From Streptomyces sp. CB01373 (GTDB taxonomy: Bacteria; Actinomycetota; Actinomycetes; Streptomycetales; Streptomycetaceae): a DNA stretch of 64,000 nucleotides. The notes beneath the pieces are model-generated. The model was not told the origin of the DNA. It saw only the letters and a list, made by a program, of their open reading frames with translations, and did no database searches. Positions within the stretch are counted from its first letter, which is position 1. Each line of letters opens with the position of its first letter. Positions 7,933-15,704 of this stretch are shown here, one piece after another. The DNA lies in NCBI RefSeq assembly GCF_002803075.1, contig NZ_NNBK01000016.1:150294-214293 (forward strand), read 5' to 3'. Both the position numbers and the translations under genes were made by a program.

Positions 7933-8694
7933 ATGGGGGCGGGTCACGCGCACCGGTTGTACCGGCACGGGCACTCCCCCGTGCACGCGCTGCCGCCGCA
8001 TACCAAACTGGCCGCCGTCTTCGCCTTCGTCGTGGTCGTGGTGTCGACCCCGAGGGAGGCGATGTGGGCGTTCGCCGCGTACGCCGTGCTGCTCGCCGTC
8101 GTCGCCTCCGTGGCCCGCGTGCCCGCCGGCTTCCTGCTCAAGCGGCTGCTGATCGAGGTCCCGTTCGTCGCGTTCGCGGTGCTCATGCCGTTCGTGGCCC
8201 AGGGCGAGCGGGTGGACGTGCTCGGGATGTCCCTGAGCGTGAACGGGCTGTGGGGCGCCTGGAACGTGCTCGCCAAGGGCACCCTCGGCGTCGCCGCGTC
8301 CGTCCTGCTGGCGAGCACGACCGAACTGCGCGAGCTGCTGCTCGGCCTGCAACGCCTGAAGCTGCCGCCGCTGCTGGTGCAGATCGCGTCCTTCATGATC
8401 CGCTACGGCGACGTCATCACCGACGAGATGCGTCGGATGCGGATCGCCCGCGAGTCCCGCGGCTTCGAGGCGCGGGGGATCCGGCACTGGGGCGTGCTCG
8501 CCAAGTCCGCGGGCGCCCTGTTCATCCGCTCCTACGAACGCGGGGAGCGCGTGCACCTGGCCATGGTGAGCCGGGGCTACGCCGGTTCGATGCCGGTCAT
8601 CGACGAGGTGACCGCGTCCCGGGCGCAGTGGTCGTACGCCCTGGCCCTCCCCTGTGCCGCGTTCGCCGTCTGTCTGCTGGGATGGGTCCTGTGA
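7933..8694 (+). CDS. nikQ: ECF transporter T component (CbiQ/NikQ)
   Basis: The product is 253 aa with about five membrane helices and the cytoplasmic coupling motif of T components, seen here as RMRIARESRGFEARG (Ala-Arg-Gly type) near residue 175. It couples the ATPase to the substrate-binding M protein. Its ATG lies one base after the upstream stop codon and its stop overlaps the downstream GTG by four bases, so the genes are translationally coupled. Confidence 0.9.
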   Translation: MGAGHAHRLYRHGHSPVHALPPHTKLAAVFAFVVVVVSTPREAMWAFAAYAVLLAVVASVARVPAGFLLKRLLIEVPFVAFAVLMPFVAQGERVDVLGMSLSVNGLWGAWNVLAKGTLGVAASVLLASTTELRELLLGLQRLKLPPLLVQIASFMIRYGDVITDEMRRMRIARESRGFEARGIRHWGVLAKSAGALFIRSYERGERVHLAMVSRGYAGSMPVIDEVTASRAQWSYALALPCAAFAVCLLGWVL

Positions 8695-9440
8695 CAGCTT
8701 CTCTGGAGGTCTCCGGCCTCGCCTTCGCCTACCCCGACGGCCACCAGGCCCTGTTCGGTGTCGACTTCAGCATCGGGCGCGGCGAACGGGTCGCCCTGCT
8801 CGGCCCCAACGGCGCCGGGAAGACCACCCTGGTGCTGCATCTGAACGGCATCCTGGGCGGGGGCACCGGGACGGTGACGGTCGCCGGGCTGCCGGTCGGC
8901 AGGAAGCACATGGCCGAGATCCGGCAGAAGGTCGGCATCGTCTTCCAGGACCCGGACGACCAGTTGTTCATGCCGACCGTGCGGGAGGACGTGGCCTTCG
9001 GGCCCGCCGCGGGCGGACTCAAGGGGCCGGAACTCCAGGCGCGGGTCGACACGGCCCTGGAGCAGGTCGGCATGGCGGATTTCGCCGACCGCCCGCCGCA
9101 CCACCTCTCCTTCGGCCAGCGCCGCCGGGTCGCGGTGGCGACCGTCCTCGCCATGGAGCCGGAGATCCTGGTCCTGGACGAGCCCTCGTCCAACCTGGAC
9201 CCCGCCTCGCGCCGTGAACTGGCCGACATCCTGCGTTCGTTGGACGTGACGGTGCTCATGGTCACCCACGACCTGCCGTACGCGCTGGAGTTGTGCCCGC
9301 GCGCGCTCGTCCTGAGCGACGGCGTGATCGCGGCCGACGGACCCACCGGCGAACTGCTCGCCGACGACGCGCTGATGCGCGCCCACCGCCTGGAGCTGCC
9401 CTTCGGCTTCGACCCGCGCTCCGTGACGATGGGCGCGTGA
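8691..9440 (+). CDS. nikO: ECF transporter ATPase (CbiO/NikO)
   Basis: The product is a 249-aa ABC ATPase. Walker A GPNGAGKT is at residues 38-45, a Q-loop (FQDPDDQLF) follows, then the signature LSFGQ and Walker B LVLDE (D163-E164). The GTG at 8691 overlaps the stop of the T component by four bases; an ATG at 8682 would add three residues. It energises metal uptake with the two preceding membrane proteins. A single ATPase gene implies a homodimer, as in Nik/Cbi systems. Confidence 0.93.
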   Translation: MTASLEVSGLAFAYPDGHQALFGVDFSIGRGERVALLGPNGAGKTTLVLHLNGILGGGTGTVTVAGLPVGRKHMAEIRQKVGIVFQDPDDQLFMPTVREDVAFGPAAGGLKGPELQARVDTALEQVGMADFADRPPHHLSFGQRRRVAVATVLAMEPEILVLDEPSSNLDPASRRELADILRSLDVTVLMVTHDLPYALELCPRALVLSDGVIAADGPTGELLADDALMRAHRLELPFGFDPRSVTMGA

Positions 9441-9610
9441 CGGGTCGGGACGCCTCGTCGGGACACCGCGCCGGGACGCCGCCCGAGGTGGGCGGGCGCC
9501 CGGCAACGCCGACATAACGATCGTGCCAAGCCGACCCGCCGCAGGAATCGCAGGCCGGGGCCACCTGTTGCACCCACTGTCGCAGGCGAAGAGCGGAAGG
9601 AGTGGCGGAC

Positions 9611-10780
9611 GTGGACGTGCACGGCACAGTGGCCGAGGGCTTCGAGCCGGTCGGGGAGGCGTTCGCGGCGAACTTCGCGCTGCGGGGCGAGCGGGGCGCC
9701 GCAGTGGCCGTGTACCGGGACGGGCACCAGGTCGTGGACCTGTGGGCGGGGACGCGGGACGTCGACGGTACGGCGGACTCGGCGCCCTGGGAGCGGGGCA
9801 CCGCGCAGATCGTGCGCTCGGCGACCAAGGGCGTCGCGGCGGCCGTACTCCTGCTGCTGCACCAGCGCGGGGACCTGGACCTGGACGCGCCGGTGGGAAC
9901 GTACTGGCCCGAGTTCAAGGCGGCCGGCAAGGAGCGGACCCTGGTCCGCGACCTGCTGGCCCACCGTGCGGGCGTCCCCGTTCTCGACCGGCCGCTCACT
10001 CCTGAGCAGGCCGCCGATCCGGTGCTGGGCGCCGACGCGGTCGCCGCGCAGGCGCCGGCCTGGGAGCCGGGCACGGACCACGGCTACCACGCGCAGACGT
10101 ACAGCTGGCTGACGGGCGAGCTGGTGCGGCGGGTCACGGGCCGGACGATCGGCGAGTGGATCGAGCGCGAGGTGGCCGGCCCGGTGGGGGCCGACCTGTG
10201 GGTGGGGCTGCCGGCGGGCGAGAGCGGGCGTGTGGGCCGCGTGGGCCAGGTGGAGCCCCCGCGTACCGCCACGGGGCTTCGTACCCGCCCCAAGCGGTCC
10301 GTGGCCGAGGCCTACGCCGACCCGGAGTCGCTGACCCGGCGGGCCTTCGCGGCGATCACCCCGCTGCCCGACGAGAACGACCCCGCCTACCGCGCGGCGG
10401 TCCTGCCCGCGTCCAACGGCATCGCCACGGCCGACGGTCTGGCCCGCTTCTACGCGGCGCTGATCGGCGAAGTGGACGGCGGCACCCGCCTGTTCACCCC
10501 GCGGACCATGGAGCTGGCCCGCACGGAGCACTCCGCCGGACCCGACCGCGTGCTGGTGGCCCCCACCCGCTTCGGCCTCGGCCACATGCTGCACAGCCCC
10601 GCGTCCCCCCTGCTCGGCCCCGGCTCCTTCGGCCACCCCGGCCGCGGCGGCGCCCTGGCCTTCGCCGACCCGGACTCGGCTGTCGCCTTCGCCTACGTCA
10701 CCAACGGCTTCCACCCCAATGTGACGGCGGACCCGAGGGCCCAGGCCCTGGTCCACGCGGTGCGGGCGTCCCTGGCATAG
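9611..10780 (+). CDS. serine hydrolase of the class C beta-lactamase/esterase (EstB) family
   Basis: The product is 389 aa. The nucleophile motif is S70-A-T-K73, and a Tyr-Ser-Trp near residue 163 (QTYSWLTG) supplies the second catalytic motif. There is no signal peptide, so it is probably a cytoplasmic esterase or peptidase rather than a resistance beta-lactamase. The GTG at 9611 was chosen because AAGGAG lies eight bases upstream; the GTG at 9602 would sit inside that site. It is convergent with the DUF1876 gene, leaving only 16 bp between stops. Confidence 0.85.
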   Translation: MDVHGTVAEGFEPVGEAFAANFALRGERGAAVAVYRDGHQVVDLWAGTRDVDGTADSAPWERGTAQIVRSATKGVAAAVLLLLHQRGDLDLDAPVGTYWPEFKAAGKERTLVRDLLAHRAGVPVLDRPLTPEQAADPVLGADAVAAQAPAWEPGTDHGYHAQTYSWLTGELVRRVTGRTIGEWIEREVAGPVGADLWVGLPAGESGRVGRVGQVEPPRTATGLRTRPKRSVAEAYADPESLTRRAFAAITPLPDENDPAYRAAVLPASNGIATADGLARFYAALIGEVDGGTRLFTPRTMELARTEHSAGPDRVLVAPTRFGLGHMLHSPASPLLGPGSFGHPGRGGALAFADPDSAVAFAYVTNGFHPNVTADPRAQALVHAVRASLA

Positions 10781-10796
10781 ACCTCCCCGCGGGAGT

Positions 10797-11072
10797 TCAG
10801 ACGTGGATGGGCTGCGACACGCGGCCCGAGGCCTCGTCGATCTCGCCGTGCGCCTTGGTCAGGAGCTGCATGGCGAGTTCGTTGAGAGCCCTCGCGCCGG
10901 CGATCTCCTCGCCGACCCGCGGCTGGTCGGAGTCGGTGCGGTGGCGGCTGGCCCTGCCGTGGCCCCGGACCTCGCTGCCGTCGGGCAGGCGGACCAGCGC
11001 CGCCGCCCGGGTGTGCTGGCCGTCCTCCTGGAACTCCAGCTCGATGTGCCATCCCACAACGGTTTTCATCAT
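10797..11072 (-). CDS. DUF1876 family protein
   Basis: The product is a 91-aa soluble alpha/beta protein with the DUF1876 pattern (WHIELEFQEDGQHTRAAALVRL, then an Arg-rich HRTDSD turn and EEIAGARALNELA). It often appears in actinobacteria as a dsRBD-like fold protein; the role is unknown. The start at 11072 was chosen because GGAGG is eight bases upstream; a second ATG follows immediately. Confidence 0.85.
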   Translation of the reverse strand: MMKTVVGWHIELEFQEDGQHTRAAALVRLPDGSEVRGHGRASRHRTDSDQPRVGEEIAGARALNELAMQLLTKAHGEIDEASGRVSQPIHV

Positions 11073-11198
11073 GACGGTCACCTCCGGAACACCTGATTCC
11101 AGAGTGCCCCTCGCCCGCCGCCCGCGCACCCAAGGAGCCGACGCTGCCCGAGAGTGCGTCTGAGGTTGCGGCGATTCCGGTCAAGTACGTTGATCAAC

Positions 11199-11882
11199 GT
11201 GGACCAGGGGCGGGCAGTTGAAGCATTTCGTCTTGAGGCCGGACAACTGGCTCAGGCGATGAACGGGGTCTCGCGGACCGAGTGGTGTCTGCCGACACGA
11301 TGTGTGCCGTGGACGGTGAGCGAGCTGCTGGCGCACGTCCGGATGGTGATCGCCTGGCTGCCCGGCATGCTCGCCGCACCGGAGCCGAACCGCGCGGAGG
11401 TGTCGGCAGTGGGGTACTACCGGCCCGACGACCGCTTCGCCCCGGACACCAACGCGGCCCGGATCTCTCTGGCCCAGGATCACGCGGCCCAGCAGCTCAG
11501 CGGGTCCGCGCTCGCCGCGGGTTTCGGGGCCACCTGGCGGGAGGTGGACCGCCTGTGCCGGGCCGAGCCGGACGGGCGTGTGGTCCGCACCCGGCATGGC
11601 GATCCGATGCTCCTGTCGGAGTTCCTGCTGACGCGAGTGGTCGAGGTCGCCGTGCACGGCCTCGACCTGGCCGACGCCCTGGGGCGCGAGCCGTGGCTGA
11701 CCCCGCAGGCCGCGGACGTTGTGCGGGATCTCCTGCTTGGCCCGGGCAGCGCGGCAGCATTGGAGAAGCTGGGCTGGAGCCGGCTTCTCTTCCTGCGCAA
11801 AGCGACGGGACGCGCCCCGATCACCCAGGAGGAAGCGACGGAGGCCGACCGCCTGGGAATTCACTGGCTGACGCTGGGCTGA
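11199..11882 (+). CDS. DinB-like/mycothiol-dependent maleylpyruvate isomerase-type protein
   Basis: The product is 227 aa. The N-terminal helical bundle has the family motif WTVSELLAHVRMVIAWL, with the metal-ligand His in LLAH, and a later RVVEVAVHGLDLADALG supplying the second His. Such proteins form a metal-dependent four-helix bundle and often use mycothiol in actinobacteria. The substrate is unknown. The GTG at 11199 has no convincing ribosome binding site, so the mRNA may be leaderless; the frame stays open to 11154. Confidence 0.8.
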   Translation: MDQGRAVEAFRLEAGQLAQAMNGVSRTEWCLPTRCVPWTVSELLAHVRMVIAWLPGMLAAPEPNRAEVSAVGYYRPDDRFAPDTNAARISLAQDHAAQQLSGSALAAGFGATWREVDRLCRAEPDGRVVRTRHGDPMLLSEFLLTRVVEVAVHGLDLADALGREPWLTPQAADVVRDLLLGPGSAAALEKLGWSRLLFLRKATGRAPITQEEATEADRLGIHWLTLG

Positions 11883-11987
11883 GCACGGCGGTGCACCGCG
11901 TCAGCAGCCCCGGACACCCGCGGTGCCGTGAGGAAACCGCCGAGCGATATGCGAAGCGGAGCGGACGGCCGCGATGACCCGCCGGCG

Positions 11988-12488
11988 TCAGGAGGTGCGC
12001 TCGCGCACGTCCACCAGGATGCCGCCGGCCTGGGCGACCAGCGCCCCGGGTGCCATCGGGAAGACGGTGTACGGGGTTCCGGCGGCCGCCCAGATCACGT
12101 CGTGGCCGAGCAGCGACCGGTCGGCGAGCACGCGCGTGCGGGTCCGGTGCCCGAAGGGCGGTACGCCGCCGATGGCGTACCCGGTCGTCTCCCGTACGAC
12201 GTCCGCCTTGGCCCGCGTGACCTTCTCGGCGCCGAGCTCCTCCCGGACCCGCTCGACGTCCACCCGGGAGGCGCCGTCCATGAGCACCAGCACCGGCTCC
12301 TTGTCGGCCGCGAAGATCAGCGACTTGCAGATCTGGCTCAGCTCGCAGCCGACGGCCGCCGCGGCCTCGGCGGCGGTCCTGGTCGCCTCGGGGAACCTGC
12401 GGACCTCGGGGAGCAGTTCGTCGAGCCCCAGCTCGCGCAGGGCGTCGGCGAAACGGGGGTGGGCTCCCGACCCGGATGTCGTCGTCAT
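11988..12488 (-). CDS. YbaK/EbsC-family aminoacyl-tRNA deacylase
   Basis: The product is 166 aa with the YbaK/ProX fold pattern: CELSQICKSLIFAADKEPVLVLMDG, the GYAIGGVPPFGH loop and a C-terminal GTPYTVFPM segment. Family members hydrolyse mischarged tRNA such as Cys-tRNA(Pro) or Ala-tRNA(Pro). The conserved Lys of ICKSL fits catalysis. It is monocistronic, transcribed toward the MMPL operon. Confidence 0.88.
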   Translation of the reverse strand: MTTTSGSGAHPRFADALRELGLDELLPEVRRFPEATRTAAEAAAAVGCELSQICKSLIFAADKEPVLVLMDGASRVDVERVREELGAEKVTRAKADVVRETTGYAIGGVPPFGHRTRTRVLADRSLLGHDVIWAAAGTPYTVFPMAPGALVAQAGGILVDVRERTS

Positions 12489-12566
12489 GAACGGCAGGCT
12501 AGCCGCCGGTTCCGGACATCACGAAGGAATTCCCACGTGGTGGACGGGGCGCCGGGGACGGACGAA

Positions 12567-12606
12567 GCCGGTGAGGGTGCGCCGTCCCCACGGCACCCTC
12601 ACCGGC
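12567..12606 (-). terminator. hairpin downstream of the MMPL gene
   Basis: Perfect 14-bp arms (GCCGGTGAGGGTGC at 12567-12580 and its complement at 12593-12606) lie 26 bp past the MMPL stop codon. Confidence 0.65.
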
Positions 12607-12631
12607 CGTTCCGTCCCGGCGGGCTACGAGG

Positions 12632-14848
12632 TCACGCCCCGACCAGTTCCCGCCGTTCGTCCGGGTCGGCGTGGAGCGGCTGCCCGGTGTGCAGGGCCGT
12701 GCCCTCCACGTCGACGTCGGGCAGGGCACGCTCCAGCCAGCCCGGCAGCCACCAGGCCCGCCGGCCCAGCAGGGCCAGTACCGCCGGCACGATCGCCATG
12801 CGCACGATGAACGCGTCGAAGAACACCGCGATCGCCAGGCCGAAGCCGATCATCTTGACCATCGACTCGCTGGAGCCGATGAAGCCGGAGAAGACGGCGA
12901 TCATGATGACCGCGGCGGCCGTCACCACCCGCGCCCCGTGCCGGAACCCGGTCACCACGGCCTGGCCCGGCGTCTCCCCGTGGACGTACGCCTCGCGCAT
13001 CCGGGTGACGAGGAAGACCTCGTAGTCCATCGCGAGGCCGAAGACGACGCCCACCATGAAGATCGGCATCATCGACATGACCGGGCCGGTCTCCTCCACG
13101 TGCATCAGGCCCGACAGCCAGCCCCACTGGAAGACCGCGACCACCGCGCCGAGCGCCGCCAGCACCGACAGCAGGAAGCCGAGCGCCGCCTTGAGCGGGA
13201 CCAGGACCGAGCGGAAGACCACGATCAGCAGCAGGAAGGCCAGGCCGACCACCAGCGCCAGATACGGGAGCAGCGCGTCGTTGAGCTTCTGCGAGACGTC
13301 GATGTTCATCGCCGTGGAGCCGGTGACGAGCACCTTCGCGTCGGTCTTCGCCTCGATGTCGCCACCCGCGCCGCGGATGGCGTGCACCAGGTCCTCGGTG
13401 GCGGTGGAGGAGGGCTTGGAGTCGGGGACGACGGTCACCGTCGCGGTGTCGCCGGCCTCGTTGGGCTGCGCCTCCGTCACCGTCACGACGTTCTTGAGGC
13501 CCTTGATCTCGTCGGTGACCTTGGTGAAGGACGCCTTGGGGTCGGCGCTGCCGCCGGCGTCGACCACGACCAGCAGGGGGCCGTTGAAGCCGGGGCCGAA
13601 GCCCTCCGAGAGCAGGTCGTAGGCGCGGCGCTGGGTGGTGGAGACGGGCTGGGAGCCGTCGTCCGGCAGGCCCAGTTCGAGAGAGGCGGCCGGAATCGCG
13701 GCGGCGCCCAGACCGAGCACGCCGAGCAGCAGCACGGCGACCGGGCGGCGGACCACGAAGCTCGCCCAGCGGGTGCCCATGTTGGGCCGGTCCGGCTGCG
13801 GCGCGGGGCGCCGGCGGCGGAGCAGTCCGCTCGTCGCGCCGATCGGCTTGACCCTGCGGCCCGCGTAGCCCAGCAGCGCCGGGATCATCGTCAGCGCGAT
13901 GAGGACGGCGATGACGACCGTGCCGGCCGCCGCCAGGCCCATCTTCGTCAGCATCGGGATATTGACCACGGACAGTCCCACGAGGGCGATGACGACGGTC
14001 AGACCGGCGAAGACCACCGCGGAGCCCGCCGTGCCTACGGCCCGTCCGGCGGCCTCCTCACGTTCGCGGCCCTCGGCGAGTTCGGCGCGGTAGCGGGAGA
14101 CGATGAACAGGGCGTAGTCGATGCCGACCGCGAGGCCGATCATCGTGGCCAGGATGGACGTGGTGGAGCCCAGGTCCAGGGCGTTGGCGAGGGCGGTGAT
14201 CGTCGAGACGCCGATGCCGACGCCGATGAGCGCGGTCAGCAGGGGCAGTCCGGCCGCGACGAGCGAGCCGAAGGTGATGACGAGGACGACGGCCGCGATC
14301 GCGATGCCGATGACCTCGCTCGCGCCGGTCTCCGGCGCGGTCTGGAGGGCGTCGCCGCCGATCTCCACGGTCAGCCCGGCGTCCCGCGCGTGCTGCGCGG
14401 CCTCGTTCAGGGCGGTGCGGGAGGAGTCCTCCAGTTCCATGCCGGAGACCTTGTACCGCACCGACGCGTAGGCGATCGTGCCGTCCTGGCTGACGGCGTG
14501 CGCGGTGTAGGGGTCGGCCACGGAGGCGACCTCCGAGCCGCTGGACAGCTCCTTGACCGTCTTCTTCACGGTCGCCTTGTTCCCGGCGCCCGTCATCTTC
14601 TCGCCGCTCGGTGCCTTGAACACCACGCGGGCGGTGGCTCCGTCGGCGCTCGCGCCGGGGAACCGCTGTTCCAGCAGGTCGAAGGCCTTCTGCGCCTCGG
14701 TGCCCGGAATGGAGAAGGAGGTGTTTCCGGCGGCCGGCGCGTAGGCCGCGCCGACACCGGCGAGGGTGAGCAGCACCAGCCAGGCGAGGGCGACGAAGTG
14801 CCGTCGCCGGAAGGCGAGGCGGCCGAGTCTGTAGAGGAACGTGGCCAC
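12632..14848 (-). CDS. MMPL/RND-family membrane transporter
   Basis: The product is 738 aa with the MMPL layout: one N-terminal helix, a first extracytoplasmic loop (about 40-165), five helices, a conserved cytoplasmic Arg/Lys-rich loop, a second large loop, then the final five helices. The motif GLAVGIDYALFIVSRYR in helix 4, and GLAMDYEVFLVTRM in the second half, are the Asp-Tyr pairs used for proton relay. MMPL proteins export lipids, siderophores or drugs in exchange for protons. It is the second gene of a TetR-MMPL operon (104 bp apart). The start is a GTG at 14848 with GGGAG upstream. Confidence 0.92.
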   Translation of the reverse strand: MATFLYRLGRLAFRRRHFVALAWLVLLTLAGVGAAYAPAAGNTSFSIPGTEAQKAFDLLEQRFPGASADGATARVVFKAPSGEKMTGAGNKATVKKTVKELSSGSEVASVADPYTAHAVSQDGTIAYASVRYKVSGMELEDSSRTALNEAAQHARDAGLTVEIGGDALQTAPETGASEVIGIAIAAVVLVITFGSLVAAGLPLLTALIGVGIGVSTITALANALDLGSTTSILATMIGLAVGIDYALFIVSRYRAELAEGREREEAAGRAVGTAGSAVVFAGLTVVIALVGLSVVNIPMLTKMGLAAAGTVVIAVLIALTMIPALLGYAGRRVKPIGATSGLLRRRRPAPQPDRPNMGTRWASFVVRRPVAVLLLGVLGLGAAAIPAASLELGLPDDGSQPVSTTQRRAYDLLSEGFGPGFNGPLLVVVDAGGSADPKASFTKVTDEIKGLKNVVTVTEAQPNEAGDTATVTVVPDSKPSSTATEDLVHAIRGAGGDIEAKTDAKVLVTGSTAMNIDVSQKLNDALLPYLALVVGLAFLLLIVVFRSVLVPLKAALGFLLSVLAALGAVVAVFQWGWLSGLMHVEETGPVMSMMPIFMVGVVFGLAMDYEVFLVTRMREAYVHGETPGQAVVTGFRHGARVVTAAAVIMIAVFSGFIGSSESMVKMIGFGLAIAVFFDAFIVRMAIVPAVLALLGRRAWWLPGWLERALPDVDVEGTALHTGQPLHADPDERRELVGA

Positions 14849-14952
14849 GTTGACGTACTCCCGGTCATGTCGTGGGGGTGAAGGTGGGCAGGGGTGATCA
14901 GCCCGACGACGTGAGCGGTGACGTCAGAGGGTGGGCTTGCTGGGGAGAGGTG

Positions 14953-15549
14953 TCAGGAAGTCGGAACGCCGAGGGCGGGGAGGACCACGGCGTCGAGGTA
15001 CGAATGGAGGAATTCCTGGGTCGGCGGCAGGCCCTCGATGAGCGCCCGTACGACGAACCCGCCGGCCAGCATGTGCACCACGAAGTCCAGCGCCGGGCAG
15101 TCCGCCCGGATCTCGCCCCGGTCGACGGCGCGCTGCAGCAGGCTGCGGAACGCGGCCATCTCCGGTTCGATGAGCTGGTCCCGGAAGGCCTGTCTGAGGT
15201 CCGGGTTGGTGTGCATGGCCATGGCCAGGGCCCGGATCAGCGCGGAGTTCTGCTCCATGGCGCAGTCGTCCTCGCGGACGAGGGCGTGCAGGTCGGTGCG
15301 GAGCGCTCCGGTGTCGATAGCGTCGAGCCGCTCAGGCTTGCCGTGCCGCATGGCCCGCACGACGAGCTCGGCCTTCCCGCCCCACTGGCGGTAGAGGGTG
15401 GCCTTGCTGGACCGCGTGCGGGCGGCGACGGCGTCCATGGTGAGGGAGTCGTAGCCGACCTCACGGAGCAGGTCGAGCACGGCGGCGTACAGCTCCGCCT
15501 CACGCTCGGGCGTGATACGGCTCCGGCGCCCGGTCGCGACCTCGGCCAT
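14953..15549 (-). CDS. TetR-family repressor of the MMPL operon
   Basis: The product is 198 aa with an N-terminal helix-turn-helix (about residues 12-60, EVGYDSLTMDAVAARTRSSKATLYRQW) and a C-terminal ligand domain. The ATG at 15549 was chosen because GGCGGAGG lies just upstream; the frame is open to 15606. It is divergent from the tricorn-type protease gene and precedes the MMPL gene. Two operator-like repeats in the promoter region suggest autoregulation and possibly control of the divergent gene. Confidence 0.9.
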   Translation of the reverse strand: MAEVATGRRSRITPEREAELYAAVLDLLREVGYDSLTMDAVAARTRSSKATLYRQWGGKAELVVRAMRHGKPERLDAIDTGALRTDLHALVREDDCAMEQNSALIRALAMAMHTNPDLRQAFRDQLIEPEMAAFRSLLQRAVDRGEIRADCPALDFVVHMLAGGFVVRALIEGLPPTQEFLHSYLDAVVLPALGVPTS

Positions 15550-15576
15550 GTCCTCCGCCTTCCCGCTGGGAACGAC

Positions 15577-15635
15577 ACCGTTTCGTACATGAGGAATGTA
15601 GCGCACCGGCTGAACGAAACGAAACCGTTTCGTAC
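15577..15635. promoter_or_regulatory. TetR-type operator pair
   Basis: The 12-mer ACCGTTTCGTAC occurs at 15577-15588 and again at 15624-15635. The second copy sits in a perfect 15-bp palindrome ACGAAACCGTTTCGT (15619-15633). Both lie between the tetR start at 15549 and the divergent protease gene at about 15705. Confidence 0.6.
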
Positions 15636-15704
15636 GTGCCCTGGGTCACGACTGTCGGTTCCGCATAAGTTGCTGTGGCCCATACCCGGGCAAAGCATGG
15701 GAAG

